Of a stretch of 35,694 nt of DNA, positions 17,167 through 24,428 are shown in pieces; position 1 is the stretch's first letter; the number at the start of each line of letters is the position of its first letter. A program made the position numbers and the translations under genes. Origin of the DNA: a virus; IMG/VR virus record IMGVR_UViG_3300031578_004767, positions 1 to 35,694 of that record; one strand, written 5' to 3'. The notes under the pieces are model-generated. The model worked only from the letters and a program-made list of their open reading frames with translations. It was not told the origin of the DNA and searched no databases.

Positions 17167-18065
17167 TATGCTCCTCCTTCTGTTTGTAATATATGAATTT
17201 CATTGTCTATTAGAACTGGTAAAAATATTAAACTTTTACTTTTATTCTTTATAGCATTTTTAAGAACTTCGATAACGTCCTCGGGGTGTTTTAAACTGTT
17301 TTGAGGAATAATCTGATACGTTGTTTTTGCAACCCTTGGTATTTCAAAAACTTCCCTGGCTATCGAACCTCTTTCTTGAACTGCTACTTTAAGAGGAGCT
17401 TTTTTATTTCTATTTAATATAGGTTGTATAACTTCCTCTAATTTTGATATTCTATTTATATTATCATCTGTATCATATATCAAGTCTGGATAAGATTTTG
17501 ATTCTTTAATACTTTTTAACATTACTGATTGAATTATGTCAATATCAATATATTTAATAGATTGTCCTTTTAATAATTCTTCAATAACATTACTACATAT
17601 TAAATCAGTTGCATAAGAAGCTGCTCTACTAATTTCATGTTTTGATAGTTGTATAACATATTCGCCTTTTGGTCTTGTTTGATCTTCTAGTTTCTTTTGA
17701 AAATCGAGTATTAGAAACTTTCCATTGATAAACATCTTCATATCAATATTCAAGTCTCTTTTGCCAAATATATTTCGGCAATCAATTATTAAGTCTGATT
17801 CTGGGAGATCGGTAATACCTTCAATGTAAAACTCTGCTCTTGGTTGAATCTCTATATTATAATTTAAAAGATTACGATATAGTACATGAACTTTTGGTTC
17901 ATCAATATCAATAGGTTGAAATATTCCTATTTCTGTATCTTTTTTATCAACTATATCCTTATCTATTAATATAAGTTTACTAACCTTAGAACATTCTACC
18001 AGATGTTTACAAAGGTGTCCTCCCAACGTTCCGGTTCCAATTACAGTTACAGTGCTGAGATTCAA
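17166..18065 (-). CDS. Divergent ThiF/E1-like protein lacking the canonical RQ motif
   Basis: A 299-residue protein. The N-terminus VTVIGTGTLGGHL (7-19), LILID ending at Asp35, and DLIIDCRN around Asp95 form a ThiF-type Rossmann fold. The N-x2-RQ motif that holds ATP in active E1 enzymes is replaced by TEIGIFQ. No clear catalytic Cys motif is present. ISRAASYATDLICSNVIEEL resembles the helical second half of ThiF proteins. It may be a non-adenylating partner, like the inactive half of heterodimeric eukaryotic E1s. The start is TTG 18065, with AAAGGAG ten bases upstream. The final codons GGA-GGA-GCA double as the ribosome binding site of the E2-like gene. Confidence 0.7.
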   Translation of the reverse strand: MNLSTVTVIGTGTLGGHLCKHLVECSKVSKLILIDKDIVDKKDTEIGIFQPIDIDEPKVHVLYRNLLNYNIEIQPRAEFYIEGITDLPESDLIIDCRNIFGKRDLNIDMKMFINGKFLILDFQKKLEDQTRPKGEYVIQLSKHEISRAASYATDLICSNVIEELLKGQSIKYIDIDIIQSVMLKSIKESKSYPDLIYDTDDNINRISKLEEVIQPILNRNKKAPLKVAVQERGSIAREVFEIPRVAKTTYQIIPQNSLKHPEDVIEVLKNAIKNKSKSLIFLPVLIDNEIHILQTEGGA

Positions 18066-18092
18066 AGGGTTAATTCTCCTTTCGGAAGGATT

Positions 18093-18120
18093 GGGTGGGG
18101 ACCCAATCGAATCCCCACCC
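18093..18120 (-). terminator. GC-rich hairpin directly after the ubiquitin-like gene
   Basis: GGGTGGGG at 18093-18100 and CCCCACCC at 18113-18120 form a perfect 8-bp stem with a 12-base loop. An alternative shorter fold, TTGGGT with ACCCAA (18091-18106), overlaps it. It begins 13 bases after the modifier stop codon and lies just before the ribosome binding site of the ThiF-like gene. No T-run follows, so partial termination, processing or mRNA protection are all possible. Confidence 0.55.
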
Positions 18121-18133
18121 GCCAGGCTCCTAT

Positions 18134-18583
18134 TTAGCAGCCTTTACGACCGGAAGGTTTCATGAACTCAAGAGAATCCCCCACTTTCAATTCATAATCG
18201 CCGGAAACTTCTTTTCCATTAACCAGACCTGTGGAGAGTTTGTCCACGTTCAACACCTCACGCAGGAACTCACCGACTTCGGCAACACTTTTCCCTTCAA
18301 CAGGAAAGGCGCCGGTACTGGCACCACATGATACACGGATTGTGGTTGTGGTTTTTTGACCGAAAGCAGCAGACGGTTTGGTCATAACGCTGTGGCCATC
18401 AAATGCAATACCTTCCAGCTTATCCGAAACATCCGGATTTCCATCGGCCAGCAGGATAGCGTCGATAACGACGTCTTTACGTTTTTTGGTCAATCCCGGC
18501 AGTCCCAGGTTGTCCACACAAAGACGACGAAGCTCTTTAAGATTCATTCCTTCTAAATTTTCACGAGTATATTCATTAGCCAT
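18134..18583 (-). CDS. Ubiquitin-like modifier fused to an N-terminal SAP-like domain
   Basis: A 149-residue two-part protein. Residues 12-46 (GMNLKELRRLCVDNLGLPG onward) match the helix-loop-helix SAP/HeH pattern, which in other proteins binds DNA. Residues 78-149 are a beta-grasp ubiquitin-like domain of MoaD/ThiS/PRTRC-C type: strand TTIRVSC, helix SVAEVGEFLREVL, then LVNGKEVSGDYELKVGDSL and EFMKPSGRKGC. The tail ends Gly-Cys, so removal of one residue would expose Gly148, recalling UFM1, whose precursor ends Val-Gly-Ser-Cys. The gene is about 50% GC against roughly 30% nearby and has a strong AAGGAGA site, suggesting high expression. Neighbouring E1, E2-like and JAMM genes support a protein-modifier role. 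Confidence 0.82.
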   Translation of the reverse strand: MANEYTRENLEGMNLKELRRLCVDNLGLPGLTKKRKDVVIDAILLADGNPDVSDKLEGIAFDGHSVMTKPSAAFGQKTTTTIRVSCGASTGAFPVEGKSVAEVGEFLREVLNVDKLSTGLVNGKEVSGDYELKVGDSLEFMKPSGRKGC

Positions 18584-18630
18584 TTTAAAATTCTCCTTAC
18601 AAAGTTTAGTTGTTGTTCACGTTCGGCTTA

Positions 18631-19314
18631 TTACTTTAAAGCCCTTGATTGCGCAATCACGGACATCTGTTTCATATCAAAATAAATTTCGGATGCCTCT
18701 ATTTTATTACTGATTACTACGTTGTAAAACACGCCACACATGAGTGTAGCTACCCATACATTTACGAAATATAATTGAGGATCAGACTGAGCTAGCTCTT
18801 CGCAGCTCATTTCCTCAGGTAATTTATCTACGGGATCTGCAATCTCCGGATGATAAGCGCACAAGTCAGGTGTTAAATCTTTACCCCCTTCTCTGACATA
18901 TAGTTGTACGTTACCGTCTGTAAATTCGTTCCCACCAGAAATTAAAGTAACATTATTTAAGTTTTTGCAGTAATTGGATGTGATCATTCTGGTTTTGTGA
19001 TTGTCTACGCATAAGAACACAATATCACCATTTAAAATAACATTGGTGATGTTTGCGTCATTTATATACGAAGGAAAGAAATCTAAATTCAGCCTTGGGA
19101 ATTGGTCTTCTATATCGCCAGCTTTAATCTCAGCTTTATTTCCCATTTGTGTAAATTCTTGTCTTTCGTAATTTTTAGTTTCATATGTATCCCCGTCCAC
19201 TAATGTTAATGTTGAATCTATATCTTTTGCATAGTTTAAGAATCGAGCAATTCTTCCACATAATACTGATCCGACTCCACCGAGTCCAATGATTTTTATA
19301 GATATTTTTTTCAT
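18631..19314 (-). CDS. ThiF/E1-like adenylating enzyme
   Basis: A 227-residue E1-like protein retaining the adenylation site. It has GLGGVGS (10-16), LVDGD with Asp40 and Asp42, NYERQEF with Asn48 and Arg51, Lys60, and CVDN with Asp104. EEMSCEELAQSDPQLYFVN places a candidate thioester Cys at 171, in a pattern close to the SC segment of PRTRC-type ThiF proteins. It would activate the C-terminal glycine of the modifier encoded just downstream. ATG 19314 is chosen because it overlaps the JAMM stop as ATGA and has CGGGAG upstream. A role in thiamine or molybdopterin synthesis is less likely, since no such pathway genes are nearby. Confidence 0.88.
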   Translation of the reverse strand: MKKISIKIIGLGGVGSVLCGRIARFLNYAKDIDSTLTLVDGDTYETKNYERQEFTQMGNKAEIKAGDIEDQFPRLNLDFFPSYINDANITNVILNGDIVFLCVDNHKTRMITSNYCKNLNNVTLISGGNEFTDGNVQLYVREGGKDLTPDLCAYHPEIADPVDKLPEEMSCEELAQSDPQLYFVNVWVATLMCGVFYNVVISNKIEASEIYFDMKQMSVIAQSRALK

Positions 19315-21086
19315 CGTTTTCTCCCGAATTTTTCCATCATCCATTGTAGAGGATTCATATTGGATCTTATCATCTCATCCATATGATGTAGATCTTGCCC
19401 CGGTATCATATTAGCAGGGTTTGGTGGTTCTTCAGCTGCCTGGTAATTGGCTGCTTCTTCGATTGCAACTTGCTCGACTTCGTTTGCGTCTCCTAATAAG
19501 TCCCTGTTTTTTGCCCCCGAGTATTCCACTAGAGCAATTTTGCAGAAAGGGCAGTTGTTATCCTTGATCAATTCTTTTGTAAATTGACTTCCGCATGATT
19601 TGCAATTATAGTGTTCTCCCTTTTTTTCATAGTTAAGGGATTGATCAGGCATTAATAATGTTCCACAGAATGGACATGAGCCACCATCTTTGCCAGTTTC
19701 TAAAAAACTAACATCAAATGTGCTAACACAACTTACACATTTAATTTGCCCTGGTTCATCATCATCGACGGTAAAATCATTTTCCTCAATTAGAGTCATA
19801 TGCTCATCTGATTTACATGATGGGCAAACCATATTACCTTTGATTTCATCTTCATCATCATAGTCAAATGTAACAAGAACATTACATTTTTCACACACAT
19901 ATGATTCTTTATCATCGTCTAGAATTGAGTTCTCTTCAATAGTTCCGTCGTTTTGATCAACTAATAGTTCAGCAACATATTCCACTGCCTTTTCTTTAAA
20001 TGCGCATGTTTTGCAAGGCATATATCTAGAAGGTGTCACTTCTGTAATAACGGGACCTTGATCATGTGCAGGAAATTTAATAGGATCGACTTTTACTCCC
20101 ACATTCTGTGGTGGACGTTTTACATCTTTTTGAACTCCGGCTGCAAGGGCGCCTGGTTTTGTTCGGTCTTTCCATGCATCTGCATCAAAGTTTCTACCCC
20201 AGTTGTTATTATATTTGGGTGCGATCCATTTACCACTTTCCCAATGACCAGCTTGATAATTTCCTCTCCAGCCGCCATATCCGCTCCATGCTGTACCATA
20301 TGAATAAGTAGGTTTGTATTCAACTGTATCCATCCATGATTTCGGACATTGGGCTTTAACATTTTTCTCGCTTGTTATAACATATCGTCTGTCATATTTA
20401 CGATATGATCGGAAAGTGGTTGCTGCATATTTTGTTGTTTCAACCATCTTTCCATTCTCCCATTTATATACTCTGGAGGTTGGAACTTTTTCAACTTCAT
20501 CAATCTCATGATCTAATCTAATTCCTTTTAAATATTCTTCTGGAGGAACTATTGTTCTGTGACCATTTGATACGATTGATGCTGAAATACTTATAAGTTC
20601 GGAATTGAGATTTCCGAATGTGATATGGAGCCCATCAAAGGACTCTTCATCACCTTGATCCGTCCCGGAATGAAACGCAGACATACTTGAATGACTGTGA
20701 ATGTCACCGATCATTGTCCACCCGTCTATAACAATTGATCTATTATAATCGAGCGAGGCAGGACCGACCTTCTGCGCTGGCGGGATAACTTTATATTTTC
20801 GTGTTTGTTCATTGAAGAATAATAATACGATTGCTTCTGACCTATGTTCCTTCTGAACTTCCCGGAAGAAATTAGCAATCTTAGCTATCAATCTTGCAGG
20901 TATCTCTGGAATGTGCATTTTAGCTGTTGCTTCAACACTCTCCAGTATTGATATGGTTTTGACTGGAGATAGACTTTCCATAATCCCTAATCTCTTTTTA
21001 ATAAATACTCCTTCTTTTCCTACAACATAATAAATATCATCTTTTGGCATCTCTTGCGTGCCGTCAGCTATCACTATTGGGAACAT
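19311..21086 (-). CDS. JAMM/JAB metalloprotease with C-terminal zinc knuckles
   Basis: A 591-residue protein. Residues 60-180 form a JAB domain with Glu84 (RSEAIVLLFF) and the exact JAMM signature His130-x-His132-x7-Ser140-x2-Asp143 in DIHSHSSMSAFHSGTD. The deubiquitinase-type chemistry is therefore intact. Residues 260-300 are rich in Tyr, Trp and Gly. Zinc-ribbon pairs follow: Cys358/361, Cys398/401 with 421/424, Cys450/453 with 471/474, and Cys495/498 with 512/515. It likely trims the modifier precursor or removes modifier from targets, with the ribbons binding substrate, modifier or nucleic acid. It overlaps the upstream large gene (TAATG) and the downstream E1 gene (ATGA). Confidence 0.9.
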   Translation of the reverse strand: MFPIVIADGTQEMPKDDIYYVVGKEGVFIKKRLGIMESLSPVKTISILESVEATAKMHIPEIPARLIAKIANFFREVQKEHRSEAIVLLFFNEQTRKYKVIPPAQKVGPASLDYNRSIVIDGWTMIGDIHSHSSMSAFHSGTDQGDEESFDGLHITFGNLNSELISISASIVSNGHRTIVPPEEYLKGIRLDHEIDEVEKVPTSRVYKWENGKMVETTKYAATTFRSYRKYDRRYVITSEKNVKAQCPKSWMDTVEYKPTYSYGTAWSGYGGWRGNYQAGHWESGKWIAPKYNNNWGRNFDADAWKDRTKPGALAAGVQKDVKRPPQNVGVKVDPIKFPAHDQGPVITEVTPSRYMPCKTCAFKEKAVEYVAELLVDQNDGTIEENSILDDDKESYVCEKCNVLVTFDYDDEDEIKGNMVCPSCKSDEHMTLIEENDFTVDDDEPGQIKCVSCVSTFDVSFLETGKDGGSCPFCGTLLMPDQSLNYEKKGEHYNCKSCGSQFTKELIKDNNCPFCKIALVEYSGAKNRDLLGDANEVEQVAIEEAANYQAAEEPPNPANMIPGQDLHHMDEMIRSNMNPLQWMMEKFGRKR

Positions 21087-23725
21087 TAAATTAGACTCCT
21101 TGGGTCAGTTAAATAGAGAAATGCAGATCCTTCAACAGGAACAAATCCTCCATTAAAGTTAGCGTTTGCAGGAACAAACCCATCAATATCTTGTTGCGAT
21201 TTACTGATTCTCGGATTGGGTATACAGTCGAGTACACATTCATCCTGAAATGATTTATCAGCGGTATACGATTCCAATCCTCCATTTGAATAATAACTTA
21301 ATGGATGATATTTCAGAGATCTAGAATCATTTGTTTGAATCATTAAATAACCATGATCTTTTGATGAATCCGCATAAGATGGTATAACAACATCCCCTGC
21401 TTGAAATTTAATTTTTTTTGGATCTAATGGAGTATGATCCTTAGTTTTCCAGACAGCTGAACTCATTGGAATATGTTTGAATTTCTCCATTACATCTTGA
21501 TACCATAAAGTACAACCGTTTGAACATAATACCAATGGATTTGGACCGTCAACAATAATACCAATAACAATATTAACGTCTTTCATTGGAAAGTTTGAAA
21601 TATTACCATCAGTGGCGATAATCTTTGTTCCTGAACTTAACTCTTCAAACTTAGTTACAATTTTTCTAATATATCCAATCCGAACAATTTGATTAGATAC
21701 AAAGATTTCTTGTGATAGAGTGCTATTTTTATCCATTAATATAAATGATAAGTTTGTATAATCTCCTTTATCTTCAACCTTGAACCCTTGGATTCTTTTA
21801 ATATTTAAAACGCTTAAAGGATCTTTCCAGTTAGCGACAACAACAAGATCACCTATCTTATGTTCCAATAATCCAAAGTGAGTATCAATCTGAAATTTCT
21901 CATTGTTTATAATGAGATTTTTAATATCACTTCTGTTGAGAGTTTCTATTCTGGTATTAGCAAAATGTATATATCCTGATGGGGTTTTGAAAACCTTTTT
22001 TCTTTCTTCATGTTCTTCCATTGGTAATGATATTCTTCGAATCATTCTACCTATTGAAATCATTGAAGGATTAATACACTCAGAACCTTTTTTTACGGCA
22101 AGAGGTGGAAATAATTTTCTTGAAGATTCTCCAAGATTATTTATCGGAATATTTAAATGCCTTCCGGTACGATCTGTGGAGAGAAATTTGAATATCAATT
22201 TGTTTTCTTGCCCAACATCAATGCCATCATAAGAGCATCTTTCTACTTGATGGATCATCGTGTTTCTATTATTTCCTGAGTGTGAATAATAATATTCAGA
22301 ACTTTTCACCAAATCCATCCCATATATATTAGGTTTATCTTGATTAAATAATTGTGCGTTTTCTGGTAGATTTGCAGCTATATAATATTGATTTCCTAAC
22401 CTAACTTCTGGGCGACCATCGAGACCTTTTCTAATATAAAATACTCTTCGATATAATTCTGCTCCAGCTTTATTTGTGTATTTAATAATATCATCACTTT
22501 TAATAACTAGCCCATTATTCATCTTTATACTGGGTAGATATTTTTGGGCTCCTATTCTCTTTTGGAAATAAGATTTTGATATATTATTCAATTTATAATT
22601 GAACAGTTTCCCTTTATATGAAAGGCGAACTTTTTGTGGTTCTTGCCCACTGACTCCTATAAAAGAAACAATATGATATTGTTTTGATTTTGATTCATTG
22701 GTAAATGAGTCTCCTACCTCTGCTCTTAATATATCATTTAGATAAATACTATTAGAAACATCATAATATACAGGATCTACTTTTTTTCTAATTTTTCCGG
22801 TTGTGATTTCCCCAATTTTTACAGGAGATGTAAAAGCTGAAATAAAATCATGGTATATAGTGTCTGGGTTTCTAGCTTTAGAGTGATCACCCATGTATTG
22901 TTTTACGTCTTCGATCAACTGGAAAATATTTTTATTATGGTTTAGCCAATCAACTCGGTATATAAACATTGGATCTAATCTTGATAAGTATTGCCACTCT
23001 AAAAAGTTTGAGATGCCGGCAACACTATCATACGCTTTGATATTGTATGTATAATCTGCATTAAATACACTTGTCCAGAATACATTAATTGTTGCATCAA
23101 CAGCTTCGGCAGCTGTATTATATGTGTCTTTATTAAGGCGACTTCCAAAACATATAGCTTGGTTATCAGAGATGTTAGATAATGGCATTTTTAAAAGGTA
23201 ATCTGATAAACCAATCATAGGATTAACTCTTAAAAATGAGTAACCCGCTTGGATTTGATGACCTCTGTTTATATACATTAGAAATATGACATAAGGAAAT
23301 GCAAGATTCAGTTTATAATAAGATCCTAATTGTGATGACTCCACTCTTTCCTGTGTTAACCATCCTTCTAGTCCGTATTCTTTTAATAGATTTTTAGACT
23401 TTATTTCTGAATACATTAAATCAAAGTTTAATGCCATCGCTACAGTTCTAAATTGGGGTTGTTGTTCGATAACATAGAGATAATCCCCATTACCAATTGG
23501 TTCAACATATCTGCAACCGGACGGAAGGATTTTTGGAGCTTGTAATGTCATCTCAGAATATTTTCTGAGGTAATCCATAGTAGGTAATGTTTTAATTCTT
23601 TTGGTGGGCAGCGCCTGTGTATGATCTTTTCTTGCGACGCTGTCTTTTTGTTCTGCTAATAATAGCGATATGTAACTTGAGTTCATTCGGATATCATAAT
23701 CTTCAAAAAGATCTTTTTCGTCCAT
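21086..23725 (-). CDS. Large cassette protein with N-terminal PRTRC-B/Prok-E2_D-like domain
   Basis: An 879-residue protein, the first and largest gene of the cassette in transcription order. Residues 140-230 contain FPYVIFLMYI and then MPLSNISDNQAICFGSRLN, with a conserved Cys192. That P-x-x-N-x5-7-C-x-G arrangement is what I recall from PRTRC-B/Prok-E2_D proteins, classed as divergent E2-like. The same domain recurs at the right edge of the window with Cys157 aligned. The remaining 600 residues are beta-rich without a recognisable family, and end in a Gly/Asn/Pro-rich tail (FVPANANFNGGFVPVEG). It could be a second E2-like enzyme, a scaffold or a ligase. The start ATG 23725 has GAGGGG upstream. 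Confidence 0.65.
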   Translation of the reverse strand: MDEKDLFEDYDIRMNSSYISLLLAEQKDSVARKDHTQALPTKRIKTLPTMDYLRKYSEMTLQAPKILPSGCRYVEPIGNGDYLYVIEQQPQFRTVAMALNFDLMYSEIKSKNLLKEYGLEGWLTQERVESSQLGSYYKLNLAFPYVIFLMYINRGHQIQAGYSFLRVNPMIGLSDYLLKMPLSNISDNQAICFGSRLNKDTYNTAAEAVDATINVFWTSVFNADYTYNIKAYDSVAGISNFLEWQYLSRLDPMFIYRVDWLNHNKNIFQLIEDVKQYMGDHSKARNPDTIYHDFISAFTSPVKIGEITTGKIRKKVDPVYYDVSNSIYLNDILRAEVGDSFTNESKSKQYHIVSFIGVSGQEPQKVRLSYKGKLFNYKLNNISKSYFQKRIGAQKYLPSIKMNNGLVIKSDDIIKYTNKAGAELYRRVFYIRKGLDGRPEVRLGNQYYIAANLPENAQLFNQDKPNIYGMDLVKSSEYYYSHSGNNRNTMIHQVERCSYDGIDVGQENKLIFKFLSTDRTGRHLNIPINNLGESSRKLFPPLAVKKGSECINPSMISIGRMIRRISLPMEEHEERKKVFKTPSGYIHFANTRIETLNRSDIKNLIINNEKFQIDTHFGLLEHKIGDLVVVANWKDPLSVLNIKRIQGFKVEDKGDYTNLSFILMDKNSTLSQEIFVSNQIVRIGYIRKIVTKFEELSSGTKIIATDGNISNFPMKDVNIVIGIIVDGPNPLVLCSNGCTLWYQDVMEKFKHIPMSSAVWKTKDHTPLDPKKIKFQAGDVVIPSYADSSKDHGYLMIQTNDSRSLKYHPLSYYSNGGLESYTADKSFQDECVLDCIPNPRISKSQQDIDGFVPANANFNGGFVPVEGSAFLYLTDPRSLI

Positions 23726-23728
23726 TCG

Positions 23729-24103
23729 TTATTCCCCTCTATAAAATTTTACAAGTTTAGCAAATTCAATCATTATCTTTTTTGCGGATCTTCCTTCGAT
23801 TCTGTGTGCCTGATACCTTTTCGGCATTTGAGCAACGTCTCTTATATCAGAAATTCTTATTGAATAATAGTTACAAACCCATTCATCCATAGGATCTCTT
23901 TCTAATGACAAGAATGATAATTCTGCTCTGCCTTTGGGAGGAACTGGTAACGCAAGAAATATGTTTGCTCCTTGTGGAACAACTTTAGGATGTGAAATAT
24001 TACCCTGTTCTTCTTTCTTTATCCTTTCACATATTTCTTTGATCTCCTCTGCCATCTCATTCGATTTTACTTCTTTTAAAATATCGTTTAAAATTTTTCC
24101 CAT
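23729..24103 (-). CDS. Hypothetical protein (124 aa)
   Basis: A 124-residue protein ending three bases before the large cassette gene starts. The first 40 residues are a charged helix. The middle reads GANIFLALPVPPKGRAELSFLSL, and the C-terminal part is basic (MPKRYQAHRIEGRSAKKIMIEF). No family is recognised. The tight spacing suggests it belongs to the cassette operon, where it could be a small adaptor. GGAG precedes ATG 24103. Confidence 0.55.
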   Translation of the reverse strand: MGKILNDILKEVKSNEMAEEIKEICERIKKEEQGNISHPKVVPQGANIFLALPVPPKGRAELSFLSLERDPMDEWVCNYYSIRISDIRDVAQMPKRYQAHRIEGRSAKKIMIEFAKLVKFYRGE

Positions 24104-24111
24104 TGTTGCTC

Positions 24112-24426
24112 CTATTTTTTAAAGGGGGTAATCTTGTATCGTTGAGTAGGAGTTTCTAACCAATCGACTCTTTCAAATGGAACTGATCTCCAATCTTTTG
24201 CCTCGAGATCATACACATGAATGATTCCACTCTTTTGCATCAACTTTAATATCCTTGACATATTGACATTCTTTGGATGATCTTTATGTGGAATTTTTTT
24301 GAAATCTAAAGTGCATTTCATTGTCCTTGCATTTCCATCTTTTTTAATAAATCGAACAGTTGCTTCTCCTGCTTCGTATAGAGTTTCCCAAAATTTTACG
24401 GCATTTCTGATCTGTTCTTCTGCCAT
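24112..24426 (-). CDS. WYL_2/DUF2693-like Sm/SH3-fold protein
   Basis: A 104-residue protein with the pattern ATVRFIKKDGNARTMKCTLD, then IIHVYDLEAKDWRSVPFERV. This resembles the phage WYL_2 (DUF2693) group, where a K-K-D-G-x-x-R-x-M-x-C-T-L hairpin is followed by an I-x-V-x-D-x-E...W-R-S strand. These are small beta-barrels of unknown role found in T4-like phages. GGAGG formed by the last codons of the radical SAM gene precedes ATG 24426. It sits between the radical SAM enzyme and the modifier cassette. Confidence 0.65.
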   Translation of the reverse strand: MAEEQIRNAVKFWETLYEAGEATVRFIKKDGNARTMKCTLDFKKIPHKDHPKNVNMSRILKLMQKSGIIHVYDLEAKDWRSVPFERVDWLETPTQRYKITPFKK

Positions 24427-24428
24427 TG

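Noticed and set aside
17166-17180. The divergent ThiF-like protein ends Gly-Gly-Ala, which looks like a modifier C-terminus
   Set aside because: The GGA-GGA codons are also the Shine-Dalgarno sequence for the overlapping E2-like gene, which explains the glycines without any role in conjugation.
18134-18583. Ubiquitin-like gene as a ThiS or MoaD sulfur carrier
   Set aside because: No thiamine or molybdopterin genes are nearby, the protein has an added SAP-like domain, and it sits with E2-like and JAMM genes.
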